From an uncultured Amylibacter sp. (GTDB lineage Bacteria > Pseudomonadota > Alphaproteobacteria > Rhodobacterales > Rhodobacteraceae), in the NCBI GenBank assembly GCA_959347425.1, contig OY365741.1, forward strand, positions 1,326,501 to 1,390,500: 64,000 nt of DNA. The letters run 5' to 3'. Positions 7,026 to 16,113 of the stretch are shown here, piece by piece (position 1 is the stretch's first letter; every line of letters starts with the position of its first letter). Made by a program: the position numbers and the translations under genes. Below the pieces are notes generated by a model. It was not told the origin of the DNA, searched no databases, and was given only the letters and a program-made list of their open reading frames with translations.

Positions 7026-10000
7026 CGCTCCAACCGTCCCGCCACGGAATTGGATTTAGGCTGCCAGAGGCCTCGTGAAATAGCCTCTTGCAACCGTGCA
7101 ACCATCTCCTGCAAGGCGGCTGGATTATGCTCAGCAATAAAATCGCGGGTCGCGGTATCTTTAATAAACGCCGCCTCAACCAAATCAAAATGATGGTTTT
7201 TCACCATCCGCGTTGTCGCGGCAAAGGCAAATAAATAATCCAAAGTCGCCGCCATCTCAAACGCACCTTTGTAGCCATGGCGTTTCACACCCTCTATCCA
7301 TTTTGGATTGACCACACGGCTGCGAATCACTCGCCCGATTTCCTCATCCAAGGTTCGCACCAACAATCGTTCGGGGCGCGAATGGTCGTTATGATAAATC
7401 GGGCGGTCATTGCCTTGAAGCATAGAAACCGCCGCGCTTGCCCCGCCTTCAAACTGATAATAATCATCGCTATCCAAAATATCATGCTCGCGGTTATCTT
7501 GGTTTTGCACAATCGCCTCCACCTGTTCTAACCGCGTTTCAAACGCCTGTTTTGCCTGGACTCCGTCGGTTTTCACGCCGTAAGCATAACTGCCCCATTC
7601 AATATAGGCACGTCCCAAATCGGCGCGATCTTGCCAAATCCCCTCATCAATCAGGGTTTGCAAACCCGCGCCATAGGCCCCAGGTTTTGCCCCGAAAACC
7701 CGTGCGGTGGCGGTATGGGAATTATCGCGCTTCGCACTGGCCGCCGCAGGGTTCATATCGGCGGGTTCATCCAATTCCATCACGCCGCGCGCCGCCGCAT
7801 CAATCAAATCAATTTGCGCGGGGAAAGCATCGCGGAAAAACCCAGAAATCCGCAAGGTCACATCAACCCGCGGTCGCCCCAAGGCACCGATTGGAATAAT
7901 CTCAAACCCCGTGACGCGCCGATTGGCACTGTCCCATTTTGGTCGCACCCCCATCAACGCAAGGGCTTGGGCAATATCATCGCCCCCCGTGCGCATATTG
8001 GCCGTCCCCCAAGCGGTCAGCAACATCGCCCGCGGCCAATCACCGTGGTCTTGCAAATGGCGTTCAATCAATAAATTCGCGGATTTCCAACCCAAAGCCC
8101 AAGCCGTCGGGGTGGGCAAGGCTCGGCTATCAATCGAATAAAAATTACGCCCTGTCGGCAGCACATCCAAACGCCCGCGTGTCGGCGCGCCAGAGGGTGC
8201 GGGGGGGATAAACCTTGCGTTCAAAGCCGTCATTAAATTCGCCGATTCCTGCACGCCACAGGCATCAACCAGTGGCGCGATTATCGTTTTAATCTGGTGC
8301 AAAACCGCCGTGGTTTTATCGCCGATTTGGGGCGGTTTCGCGCCCGCCAATATATCATCCAATAATACCGAACATAGTTCTTCTATTCGCTCCACCGTGT
8401 CGCCAAAACTACGCCAAGTATCCGATGAAACATCGCATAAAATCTGCGGACGCAGTCCTTGCCATGGTTGGCTAAACACGCAATCTAGTGGGTCAAAATC
8501 CAGCGACAAATCCGCGGCAATCGCGCGGTGCAGGGAATTATTACCCTGCAAGCCATCACCACGGGCAATCCGCACCAAGGCACAAATTAAATTACGGCGC
8601 AAATCACCCACGGGCGAACAGCCGAATATATGCAGACCATCGCGGATTTGAGCCTCTTTCAAATCGCAGAGATAATCATCCAATTTCGCTAGATTTTCAT
8701 CGGTATCCGCGCCCGATATACCCGCGTCCTGCGCCAAATCACTGGCGGTGCTTAACGCGATAATCTGAGTTTTTAATATATCGGCACGGCGGGAATCCAA
8801 GGGCGCGGCCTCGTAATATTCATCCACTAAAGCCTCCAAATCACGCAGAGGACCATAGCTCTCTGCCCGAGTCAAAGGCGGGGTTAAATGGTCAATAATC
8901 ACCGCCGAGGTGCGCCGTTTGGCGCAAGCACCCTCGCCTGGGTCATTAACGATAAAGGGGTATAAATTCGGAATCGCACCAAGGCAAATTTCAGGCCAGC
9001 AGGTTTGCGATAGAGCCGTTGCTTTACCGGGCAACCATTCCAAATTACCATGCTTGCCCAGATGAATAATCGCGTGGGTTTTTTCAATAAACCTCAACCA
9101 CAAATAAAACGCCAAATAATTATGCGGTGGCACCAAATCGGGCGAATGATAGCTGTCCTTTGGGTCGATATTATAGCCCCGTGCGGGCTGGACACAAACG
9201 CAGATTTTACCCAGCCGAGTTATCGGCAAAACAAAATCCCCATCGGCAATAAATGGGTCGGTTTCAGGCGCACCCCAACGGGTTTCTATTTGCTGGCGGG
9301 CTTCGTATGGCAGATTTTTATATAGGTCTGCGTATTGTTCCAAACTTATCCGCACATCGTTTGTCCGCGTACCTCGCGATTTTATATCATTCGCCTTTAT
9401 ATTATTAGTGGGTGCGGATTGAATCAGCTGCATCATGGCGTCCGAATCCGTGGGGGCGTTTTTTATATCATAGCCCTGCGTTTGCATCAAAGCCAAAACA
9501 TGCACCAGAGCCGCGGGGGTATCCAGCCCGACTCCATTCGCCAACCGCCCGTCTTTATTGGGATAATTCGCCAATATAATCGCGATATTTTTATCCTCCG
9601 CAGGGGTATGACGCAGGCGAATCCAACTGTTCGCCAAGTCCGCGACAAAATCCACACGGTCGCCACAGGCGCGATAGGTGGCGATGGAACATTGCGTTGC
9701 CTCGTCAAAATACGCCTCATCTTTAAACGAAATGGCGCGGGATAAAACACGACCATCCACCTCTGGCAAGGCGACATTCATGGCAATATCGCGGGGCGGC
9801 AAACCCGCCGTGCCGTCCTGCCATTGCTCTTGCGATATCCCCGATAAGACGACTTGGAATACCATCGCGCCATCAGTTGTTTTGGCATTTAACGGATTGG
9901 TTGGGCTTATACCTCCGCCGCCGAAATCAGCCTGCCCCGTGCCAACGGCAAATCCAGTCGTGTTCAAAATAACATCGGGCTTTGCACGGGCAAAAATATC

Positions 10001-10777
10001 ATCCAGAGTCGCCACCGAAAGCGGGTCTTTTAACGAGGCAACAAAAATCGGCAGGGGATTTAATCCACGCGATTTTAACGATTTTATCATGCGGTTAATC
10101 GGGTGCAAGCCCGCACCCTGTACCAATGCACGATAAAAGGTCAGGGCGACAATCGGCGCGTTTGCTTGCCATTGTTTTTGCACCTGCGCCAAATCGCAAA
10201 CCCCAGCATTTGGCCAATATAACCCCGCACGTAATAACGGCGCGGGCGCGGGCGGATGGTCGCACTGCCCCAGCATCGCGCGGGCGTAATCGAGAAAATG
10301 CGTGGCGTTCTGCCCGCCACCCTCAACCAAATAACCCCAGAGGTTTTGCCAATCTTGGCGCGATATCGTGGAAAGCTCAAACAAAGTCTCATCTGGTTTA
10401 TCATCGCCAGGTAGTACCGCGAAAGGCACACCCGCCGCGTACAGCCGCGCCGCGTATTGCTTCACCCCATACTCCCAATAGCCGACTCCGCCGAGCAGAC
10501 GGACAATAACCAGCTTTGATTTTTCAACGCAGGTATCAAGGTGCATATCAACCGAGAGTGGATGGAGCAAATGGTTTAAATTCGCCAGTCGCAGAGTTGA
10601 TTTATTTTTGGTATTTTGCGAATCGGTTATATTATCGGGGGCATTATGAGCATCGCAAAGGGCGGCCAGTTCGCTATCCGCTGCCGATAAAAAAACAATA
10701 TCGGCAGGGGTTTGGGCGAGGTCTATCGGCTCTTTCCCCTCTTCTATCGTGCCTGCCTTGGCGGCCAATACATGCAT
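7004..10777 (-). CDS. cobN: Cobaltochelatase subunit CobN
   Basis: The large subunit of the ATP-dependent aerobic cobaltochelatase (CobN with CobS and CobT), which inserts cobalt into hydrogenobyrinate a,c-diamide in the oxygen-dependent vitamin B12 route. It has 1257 residues, the usual length. The family core is recognisable throughout: HAIIHLGKHGNLEWLPGK (about residue 570), NDPGEGACAKRR (about 610) and MLLTAWGTANMRTGGDDIAQAL (read as AWGTANMRTGGDDIAQAL, about 920), with AFEMAATLDYLFAF near the C-terminus. The ATG at 10777 has AAGGGTG 8 bases upstream and begins 12 bases after cobW. cobS and cobT are not in the window. The last few codons run into a 7-bp repeat array. Confidence 0.96.
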   Translation of the reverse strand: MHVLAAKAGTIEEGKEPIDLAQTPADIVFLSAADSELAALCDAHNAPDNITDSQNTKNKSTLRLANLNHLLHPLSVDMHLDTCVEKSKLVIVRLLGGVGYWEYGVKQYAARLYAAGVPFAVLPGDDKPDETLFELSTISRQDWQNLWGYLVEGGGQNATHFLDYARAMLGQCDHPPAPAPLLRAGLYWPNAGVCDLAQVQKQWQANAPIVALTFYRALVQGAGLHPINRMIKSLKSRGLNPLPIFVASLKDPLSVATLDDIFARAKPDVILNTTGFAVGTGQADFGGGGISPTNPLNAKTTDGAMVFQVVLSGISQEQWQDGTAGLPPRDIAMNVALPEVDGRVLSRAISFKDEAYFDEATQCSIATYRACGDRVDFVADLANSWIRLRHTPAEDKNIAIILANYPNKDGRLANGVGLDTPAALVHVLALMQTQGYDIKNAPTDSDAMMQLIQSAPTNNIKANDIKSRGTRTNDVRISLEQYADLYKNLPYEARQQIETRWGAPETDPFIADGDFVLPITRLGKICVCVQPARGYNIDPKDSYHSPDLVPPHNYLAFYLWLRFIEKTHAIIHLGKHGNLEWLPGKATALSQTCWPEICLGAIPNLYPFIVNDPGEGACAKRRTSAVIIDHLTPPLTRAESYGPLRDLEALVDEYYEAAPLDSRRADILKTQIIALSTASDLAQDAGISGADTDENLAKLDDYLCDLKEAQIRDGLHIFGCSPVGDLRRNLICALVRIARGDGLQGNNSLHRAIAADLSLDFDPLDCVFSQPWQGLRPQILCDVSSDTWRSFGDTVERIEELCSVLLDDILAGAKPPQIGDKTTAVLHQIKTIIAPLVDACGVQESANLMTALNARFIPPAPSGAPTRGRLDVLPTGRNFYSIDSRALPTPTAWALGWKSANLLIERHLQDHGDWPRAMLLTAWGTANMRTGGDDIAQALALMGVRPKWDSANRRVTGFEIIPIGALGRPRVDVTLRISGFFRDAFPAQIDLIDAAARGVMELDEPADMNPAAASAKRDNSHTATARVFGAKPGAYGAGLQTLIDEGIWQDRADLGRAYIEWGSYAYGVKTDGVQAKQAFETRLEQVEAIVQNQDNREHDILDSDDYYQFEGGASAAVSMLQGNDRPIYHNDHSRPERLLVRTLDEEIGRVIRSRVVNPKWIEGVKRHGYKGAFEMAATLDYLFAFAATTRMVKNHHFDLVEAAFIKDTATRDFIAEHNPAALQEMVARLQEAISRGLWQPKSNSVAGRLERIVSCEL

Positions 10778-10789
10778 GGCGACACCCTT

Positions 10790-11887
10790 TTATGGACAGA
10801 GCGTTTTGGTAATGCTCGCGCGGTCTAATCCCGCCGCGCCAATAATAACAAGATGGGTTTGGCGCGATTCGCTGCTGCCAAAAGGACGGTCAAAATAAGT
10901 ATCAATCCGTGCGCCAACGGCTTGGATGGATAGGCGCATGGGTTTGTCTTTAATCGCAACAAACCCCTTTAGCCGTAGGATATTATGGGCGATAATCGCG
11001 TCAGACAACCGCGCGATTAATGCGTCTTTATCCTCTACTTCATCAAACGCCAAGGCAAAAGTTTCAAACGCATCATGCCCGTGATCGTGATGATGATGGT
11101 CGTGGTCGTGGTGATGGTGATGGTCGTCATCATGGTCATGGTCATGGTCGTGGTCGTGGTCGTCATGATGGTGGTGATGGATTTCACCGCGATGGGTTAA
11201 ATCGGATTCGGCGGACTTGCCTTGCCCAAGTAAAATATCTATCGGCAAAACCCCTTTTACCGCAGATAAAATCTGCACCCCTGCACGGGTGCGGGTTTTC
11301 AAATCATTGCCAATCTTTGCCAACGCGGGCTTATCCAATAAATCCGCCTTGTTCAAAACAATCATATCGGCGCTGGCCAACTGATCTTCAAACAAATCCG
11401 CCAAAGGCGTTTCATGCTCGGTTTCCCCGCTATTTTTAACTTCTGGCGTATCAAACTGCCCCGCACCCATGGCGGAGGCATCACACAAGGCAATCACCGC
11501 ATCAACGGTTACGCGGTCTTTCACGCTCGGCCAGTTAAACGCGCGAATCAGCGGTTGAGGCAAAGCCAAACCAGAGGTTTCAATAATAATATGGTCAGGG
11601 GCAGGATCCCGCGCCAAAATCTGATCCATCGCAGGGATAAAATCATCGGCAACCGTGCAGCAAATACAACCGTTTGACAGTTCCATGATTTCATCGGCTG
11701 GACACGCACCTTCACCATCATCAGCACAGCCCGCCAGCACAGCTCCATCCACGCCAACATCGCCAAATTCATTAATAATAAGGGCAATACGGCGGTTTTG
11801 CGCGTTTTGTAAAAGATGGCGAATCAGGGTCGTTTTCCCCGCACCCAAAAAACCAGTGATAATCGTTGCGGGTATTTTTTGCGCCAT
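10790..11887 (-). CDS. cobW: CobW-family (G3E) GTPase with long His/Asp metal-binding stretch
   Basis: 365 residues. A P-loop (GFLGAGKTTLIRHLL, about 12-26), the metal-site motif GCICCTV (about 72-78) and NKADLL (about 187) define the G3E GTPase metallochaperones. CobW proteins are linked to cobalt delivery for B12 synthesis; some relatives handle zinc. About residues 236-271 form an almost pure His/Asp run of 36 residues, encoded by short repeats around 11070-11180, before a CobW C-terminal domain (LRLKGFVAIKDKP). The stretch suggests metal buffering. It lies between hupE and cobN with 12-base gaps on both sides, so one operon is near certain, and the context favours cobalt. Confidence 0.94.
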   Translation of the reverse strand: MAQKIPATIITGFLGAGKTTLIRHLLQNAQNRRIALIINEFGDVGVDGAVLAGCADDGEGACPADEIMELSNGCICCTVADDFIPAMDQILARDPAPDHIIIETSGLALPQPLIRAFNWPSVKDRVTVDAVIALCDASAMGAGQFDTPEVKNSGETEHETPLADLFEDQLASADMIVLNKADLLDKPALAKIGNDLKTRTRAGVQILSAVKGVLPIDILLGQGKSAESDLTHRGEIHHHHHDDHDHDHDHDHDDDHHHHHDHDHHHHDHGHDAFETFALAFDEVEDKDALIARLSDAIIAHNILRLKGFVAIKDKPMRLSIQAVGARIDTYFDRPFGSSESRQTHLVIIGAAGLDRASITKTLCP

Positions 11888-11899
11888 ATCCTTAGATAA

Positions 11900-12547
11900 T
11901 TATCCAAGCCCAAGGGCGGTGAAAACGGCAGACTCGCCCGCTTCCAGCAATAAAAACACGCCAATCGCGCCGACACCAGCACCCGCCAAACGCGGGGCGA
12001 TATCCGTGGCTCGCGATGATTTCCAAAGCGTTTTGCAAATCTTACCCGCGCCAATAGCGATTAAATACTGCGTCACACCCAGCCCCAGCAGATAGCCGAA
12101 TAAAACCGCGCCACCAACAGCCGATTCTTGCGCGGCAATGGTTGCGCCAAAAGCCGCCCCGTGAAACACGCCAGCCACAGCAAACAACGCCAGCGCGGGG
12201 ATAAACGCCAACCCACGCCCCGTGGCAACTATCGCACCAAGGATAATCAGGCTGACGACAATCATAATTTCCACTGCGGGCAGGGTTGCGCCAAAGGAGG
12301 CAAGCATCGTGCCCGCCAACATCGCGGCGATAAAGCCAAGCGGGGCAAGCATTGCCCGTGTGGTGAAAATAGCGGCCAGCCCGACCAGCGCGATAAAGAA
12401 CAGGTGGTCAAAGCCCAAAATAGGATGCCCGATACCGGACAAAACCCCGTGGGTAAAAGTCTCCATCGGTTGCCCAGCCAAGGGATGGTGGGCGAAGGCG
12501 GGCAGGGCGGAGGCCGCGATAGTGGCGGTGAGGAATAGTTTTTTCAT
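11900..12547 (-). CDS. hupE: HupE/UreJ family putative cobalt/nickel transporter
   Basis: 215 residues from the ATG at 12547, chosen because AAAGGA lies 8 bases before it and a signal-like N-terminus follows (MKKLFLTATIAASALPAFAH); an in-frame ATG at 12592 has no such support. The family motif HPILGFDHLFF is at about residues 41-51, and about six further hydrophobic segments follow. HupE/UreJ proteins are thought to import Ni or Co. As first gene of the hupE-cobW-cobN operon it most likely imports cobalt (inference from context). Confidence 0.9.
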   Translation of the reverse strand: MKKLFLTATIAASALPAFAHHPLAGQPMETFTHGVLSGIGHPILGFDHLFFIALVGLAAIFTTRAMLAPLGFIAAMLAGTMLASFGATLPAVEIMIVVSLIILGAIVATGRGLAFIPALALFAVAGVFHGAAFGATIAAQESAVGGAVLFGYLLGLGVTQYLIAIGAGKICKTLWKSSRATDIAPRLAGAGVGAIGVFLLLEAGESAVFTALGLG

Positions 12548-12583
12548 GGGTTGTGTCCTTTTAGGTTGTGGGTTTTGAAGGGT

Positions 12584-12612
12584 CTTATACAAGCAAAATC
12601 AGGGCAAGTAAA
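12584..12612 (-). promoter_or_regulatory. Probable promoter of hupE-cobW-cobN
   Basis: On the minus strand, TTTACT (12607-12612) and TATAAG (12584-12589) are separated by 17 bases. Transcription would start near 12577, giving a leader of only about 30 bases. Confidence 0.45.
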
Positions 12613-12832
12613 GCCACAAAATCACCAACAAACCCCCTGTTTGTTTTATTTATCTATTAGAGGGGACTATGGGCTATTGTTAAGGAAAAATAAGCGGGGA
12701 TTGCGACTTTTTTTAGGGGGTTTGCGTCTTTATTTGTTTTTACCTTGCGTTAATTGTTAATAATAGGTAAATGTGTGGCTCTATTAAATGTTTTGCAAAA
12801 AACTATAAGGGCTGTTAGGCTTAAACCCAAAT

Positions 12833-13261
12833 ATGAAAACGCCACCCACTATTTTACGAAAAAAATACAAAATCATATTTGATTTTTTACTTTGTAAGAA
12901 AAAAACTTGTAAAATTTTGTTTTGCAATGTTCCGTCTAAATGTGAAATAAAAGATGTCCATGAGGATTTAAGGCAAGGTATAAATAGCAAAAACTTATGG
13001 CTACTCATGTGTAGCAAAAATTATACGTGTAGTTTAGAACCATATGACTCTAACAACATAGATATAAGTTATTTTGATTCTTTTCCAGAAAATAGTTGTT
13101 TATTTGCCATAACATATAAAAAAGAAAAGGAAAAAAATGCAATGCACAATTTATCAAAAATAGTGGTTATTATCAGCTATCCCCCAAACGATGTTCATAA
13201 TGTTATTAAAGAGTGCTTACTTAAAACATCACCCGAATTTACATTGCTTTCTTATCACTAA
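12833..13261 (+). CDS. Hypothetical A+T-rich ORF
   Basis: 142 codons, clearly more A+T-rich than its neighbours, with Lys- and Asn-rich composition and several Cys residues (for example CKKKTCKILFC near residue 21). No signal peptide, membrane segment or known motif is visible, and no good ribosome site precedes the ATG. The stop codon lies inside the 7-bp repeat array that follows. It may be a horizontally acquired gene, a decayed gene, or not a gene; an overlapping shorter minus-strand frame (12784-13017) is less convincing. Confidence 0.4.
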   Translation: MKTPPTILRKKYKIIFDFLLCKKKTCKILFCNVPSKCEIKDVHEDLRQGINSKNLWLLMCSKNYTCSLEPYDSNNIDISYFDSFPENSCLFAITYKKEKEKNAMHNLSKIVVIISYPPNDVHNVIKECLLKTSPEFTLLSYH

Positions 13262-13317
13262 TCACTAATCACTAATCGTTAATCATTCATCGTTAATCAT
13301 TCATCGTTAATCGTTAA
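13254..13317. repeat. 7-bp-period intergenic array (9 units)
   Basis: Perfect 7-base periodicity: ATCACTA-type units, then TTAATCA/TTCATCG alternating units, between the A+T-rich ORF and the convergent DUF1244 gene. It contains the stop codon of the ORF on the plus strand and ends 3 bases before the DUF1244 stop on the minus strand. Confidence 0.75.
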
Positions 13318-13320
13318 AAT

Positions 13321-13575
13321 CTAAACCTGAAACTCATCAAGCCATTGACTATACGGCATGCCATAGATAATTTCGCGGGCGGTGGCTTTGTCCATGTCTA
13401 GCCCTTGGGCAAGTGCCGCCTCTTGATACCAGCGTGATAGGCAATTACGGCAAAACCCAGTCAGCTCCATCATATCGATATTTTGTACATCGGTGCGACC
13501 TCGTAAATGGGCGACCAATGCGCGAAACGCCGCCGCCTCCAATTGGGTTGTCATGTTTTTATCCAGTTTATCCAT
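13321..13575 (-). CDS. DUF1244 family protein
   Basis: 84 residues with the family core RTDVQNIDMMELTGFCRNCL followed by SRWYQEAA. The paired cysteines in FCRNC suggest a small metal or redox site, but the function is unknown. The protein is conserved in alphaproteobacteria and commonly lies beside N-formylglutamate amidohydrolase and pyruvate kinase, as here. The start has AAGGAG 7 bases upstream and overlaps the end of the upstream amidohydrolase gene by 8 bases, so translation is coupled. Confidence 0.92.
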   Translation of the reverse strand: MDKLDKNMTTQLEAAAFRALVAHLRGRTDVQNIDMMELTGFCRNCLSRWYQEAALAQGLDMDKATAREIIYGMPYSQWLDEFQV

Positions 13576-14311
13576 TTTGCTTCTCCTTATTTATATCACC
13601 AATAGCCTCGCCCAAAACCTGCGCCAATCGCCCGCCCCAAAGCCTCTGCCCCGTTTCAGTTTCAATCAAATCATTGCGCACCTCCACCAAAACATGCCGC
13701 AAGCCATTTTGCAAGGCATGCTGGCACATCGTATCCCCCGATAAATGCCCCGAATACGGCTGATTAATCCCAACACACACATCCAAACCCGCCAACCGCG
13801 CAATCACCGCGTCAGACAACCGCCTATCTTCGCCGAACAAAACCCCTATATCCCACGGGCGAGCCGGTTGATTATGCAGCTTTTTCGTAAAGGAATGAAT
13901 GGAAATAACACACGGATTAGCCCGCGTTTTTATCACCCCAGCCAAGGCCGCATGATAAGGACGATATAACTGCGCCAGCCGCGATTCGCGCCCCTTCCCA
14001 TCAATCCCACGATTGGCAGGAATCACCCGCCCATCGGACAGACGCATAATCAAGGTCGGGTCATCCTCGCCCCGATTCGGATCAATACATAACCGCGAAA
14101 AACCTGACCACACCACGGGCGCATCCAACGCCTCCGCCAGATTTTGGCTGACCCCCAAGGCACCGATATCGTACGCTATATGGCTGTTCATATCGTCCAG
14201 CCCCAAATCGCCGATAAAACGAGGCACATAATTTGTTGCGTGATCGCAACACACCACGATATCCGCCAAACGCTCTTTGCCTTTTATAAAAAATGGGGTA
14301 TAGTCTGCCAT
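13568..14311 (-). CDS. N-formylglutamate amidohydrolase family protein
   Basis: 247 residues of the FGase family (zinc-dependent hydrolases of N-formylglutamate or other N-acyl amino acids). Conserved segments are CCDHATNYVP (about 21-30), a Asp/Arg-rich strand RLCIDPNRGEDDP (about 73), SIHSFTK (about 137) and LVEVRNDLI near residue 210. True HutG acts in histidine degradation, but no other hut gene is near; the conserved neighbourhood with DUF1244 and pyk points to a different or general role. No strong ribosome site precedes the start. Confidence 0.87.
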   Translation of the reverse strand: MADYTPFFIKGKERLADIVVCCDHATNYVPRFIGDLGLDDMNSHIAYDIGALGVSQNLAEALDAPVVWSGFSRLCIDPNRGEDDPTLIMRLSDGRVIPANRGIDGKGRESRLAQLYRPYHAALAGVIKTRANPCVISIHSFTKKLHNQPARPWDIGVLFGEDRRLSDAVIARLAGLDVCVGINQPYSGHLSGDTMCQHALQNGLRHVLVEVRNDLIETETGQRLWGGRLAQVLGEAIGDINKEKQNG

Positions 14312-14366
14312 AATCGCGTTTATACCACCCTAGATAAAAAACACAAACCATAAAAGAAAGCCAATT

Positions 14367-15806
14367 ATGAGACGTTGTCGGAATGTAAAAATCGTTGCCA
14401 CTTTGGGGCCAGCTTCGGCCAGCTTTGATATGATAAAAGCCTTGTTTAACGCGGGCGCGGATGTGTTCCGCCTTAATATGAGCCACGGTAGCCACGCGGA
14501 ATTAAAGCTCTGGCACAGTTTAATCCGCAAGGTAGAAAAGGATGTCGCCCGCCCAATTTGCATTCTGGCAGATTTACAGGGGCCGAAACTGCGTTGTGGC
14601 ACATTTAAAAACGGCACAGAAATGCTGGAAGTCGGTGATTCGTTTCGGTTTGATTTGGACGCAACGGCGGGGGATAAAACCCGTGCTTGCCTGCCCCATA
14701 AAGAAATTTTCCAAGCCATGAAACCCACCGCCCAAATTCTGGTGAATGACGGTAAAATCCGCATGCAAGTGAAAACCTGTGGCGCGGATTTTGCTGATTG
14801 TGAGGTTCTGGCGGGTGGTGAGATTTCCAACCGCAAAGGCGTAAATGTCCCCGATGTTGTTCTGCCCATCAGCCCGCTCACCCCCAAAGACCAGAAGGAT
14901 TTGGAATTCGCCTGTGATTTGGGTGTGGAATGGCTGGCACTGTCTTTTGTGCAACGCCCCGAAGATGTGGCGGAGGCTCGCGTGCTTGCCAAGGGTCGTG
15001 CCAGTATCCTATCAAAGATAGAAAAACCCTCCGCGGTGTTCGCGTTTGACGCGATATTGGAGGCATCGGATGCGATTATGATTGCACGGGGTGATTTGGG
15101 TGTGGAATTGCCCGTGCAGGACGTTCCGCCCTTGCAAAAGCAAATCATCGGCAAATGTCGCCATGTGGGTAAGCCCGTGATTGTCGCCACCCAGATGTTA
15201 GAGAGTATGATTACCTCTTCCGTTCCCACCCGTGCCGAGGTGTCCGATGTTGCCACCGCGATTTATGAGGGTGCGGATGCGGTGATGTTATCGGCCGAAT
15301 CGGCTGTCGGTGATTTCCCGATAGAGGCGGTTCAAACCATGAACTCTGTCGCCGAAAAGGTGGAATCGGACGATATGTATCGCAAAATTATCGCCAGTGT
15401 GCGTAAGGTCTCCAAGGATAGTATTGCCCAAGCGATAACCGTCGCCGCACGGGAAATTGCCGAATTACACGATGTTCGGGCGATTTGCTGTTTTACCTTT
15501 TCGGGGACGACGGCTTTATCGGCGGCACGTGAAAAACCGATTGTGCCGATTATCGCGTTGACTCCGTTTTTGGCAACGGCGCGAAAGATGTGTTTGGTGT
15601 GGGGATTGCATTGCGTGATTACCGATGATTTGAACAGGTTTAAGCAAGCGGTTATTAACGCGGCAAAGGCCGCACGGGATTATGATTTTGCCACGGGTGA
15701 GGATAAGATTATCGTGATTGCCGGGATTCCGTTTAATACCCCTGGCTCTACCAATATCCTGCGGGTGGCTTCTGTTAATGAGAAACTGCTGTTGGTCGGG
15801 GATTAG
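14367..15806 (+). CDS. pyk: Pyruvate kinase
   Basis: Catalyses phosphoenolpyruvate plus ADP to pyruvate plus ATP, the last step of glycolysis. 479 residues, typical length. Visible motifs: VATLGPAS (about 10), RLNMSHGS (about 35), LADLQGPKLR (about 68), the active-site ILSKIEKPSAV (about 212), MIARGDLGVELP (about 232), and TRAEVSDVATAIYEGADAVM (about 289), which carries the Asp-Val-Ala-x-Ala segment. The gene is divergent from the amidohydrolase/DUF1244 pair, a conserved alphaproteobacterial arrangement. Its TAG stop begins a 7-bp repeat array. Confidence 0.97.
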   Translation: MRRCRNVKIVATLGPASASFDMIKALFNAGADVFRLNMSHGSHAELKLWHSLIRKVEKDVARPICILADLQGPKLRCGTFKNGTEMLEVGDSFRFDLDATAGDKTRACLPHKEIFQAMKPTAQILVNDGKIRMQVKTCGADFADCEVLAGGEISNRKGVNVPDVVLPISPLTPKDQKDLEFACDLGVEWLALSFVQRPEDVAEARVLAKGRASILSKIEKPSAVFAFDAILEASDAIMIARGDLGVELPVQDVPPLQKQIIGKCRHVGKPVIVATQMLESMITSSVPTRAEVSDVATAIYEGADAVMLSAESAVGDFPIEAVQTMNSVAEKVESDDMYRKIIASVRKVSKDSIAQAITVAAREIAELHDVRAICCFTFSGTTALSAAREKPIVPIIALTPFLATARKMCLVWGLHCVITDDLNRFKQAVINAAKAARDYDFATGEDKIIVIAGIPFNTPGSTNILRVASVNEKLLLVGD

Positions 15807-15846
15807 GTTTTAGTGATTAGTGATTAGTGATTAGTGATGAATTAGT
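15801..15846. repeat. 7-bp-period array at pyk 3' end
   Basis: Units GATTAGG, TTTTAGT, GATTAGT, GATTAGT, GATTAGT, GATGAAT. The first unit contains the pyk stop codon TAG. Confidence 0.75.
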
Positions 15847-15959
15847 TGGGCTTTTCAAGGGAACGCTCGCCTGTTATTGTTAGGGGATACTGTTTTTATA
15901 TATAATTCTAAACAAGCCCCTAACTCCACTAAAAACGCACAATTTCCTAAAAACCCCCA

Positions 15960-15994
15960 CTAATAACTAATAACTCACAACTAATAACTAAAAA
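15960..15994. repeat. 7-bp-period array upstream of rpmI
   Basis: Units CTAATAA, CTAATAA, CTCACAA, CTAATAA, CTAAAAA, ending 5 bases before the predicted -35 box of the ribosomal protein operon. Confidence 0.65.
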
Positions 15995-15999
15995 ACGTC

Positions 16000-16028
16000 T
16001 TGCATTCCCCCGATAATTGCTCTAAACA
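16000..16028 (+). promoter_or_regulatory. Probable rpmI-rplT promoter
   Basis: TTGCAT at 16000-16005 and TAAACA at 16023-16028 with a 17-base spacer. The -35 and following C-run resemble the stronger promoter before smc. The leader would be about 80 bases. Confidence 0.4.
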
Positions 16029-16113
16029 CCCGCTTGCACGCACTGGTCTGGCCTATATGGGTATGCCAAGGCACGCGCGTGATTTAAAAACCATTCTTAA
16101 CAGGAGCTCGGAA

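Larger units (their letters stand above)
15807..16113. other. pyk-rpmI intergenic region: repeats, hairpin, promoter
   Basis: No gene seen. The stretch holds the end of one heptad array, a long imperfect hairpin with complementary ends GTTAGGGG (15879-15886) and CCCCTAAC (15917-15924) around an A+T-rich centre, a second heptad array (15960-15994) and a probable promoter at 16000-16028. Confidence 0.5.

Noticed and set aside
12548..12832. Cobalamin riboswitch ahead of hupE-cobW-cobN
   Set aside because: The minus-strand leader lacks the conserved B12-box sequence and a promoter close to the start leaves only about 30 bases of leader.
12784..13017. 77-codon minus-strand frame in the A+T-rich islet
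   Set aside because: Overlaps the longer plus-strand frame, has no ribosome site and an unlikely Phe/Ser-rich composition.
14330..15256. 308-codon minus-strand frame opposite pyk
   Set aside because: Antisense shadow of a complete pyruvate kinase gene with no recognisable protein features.
16000..16113. N-terminal extension of L35
   Set aside because: The extra 38 residues have no homology to L35 and the AGGAG site fits only ATG 16114.
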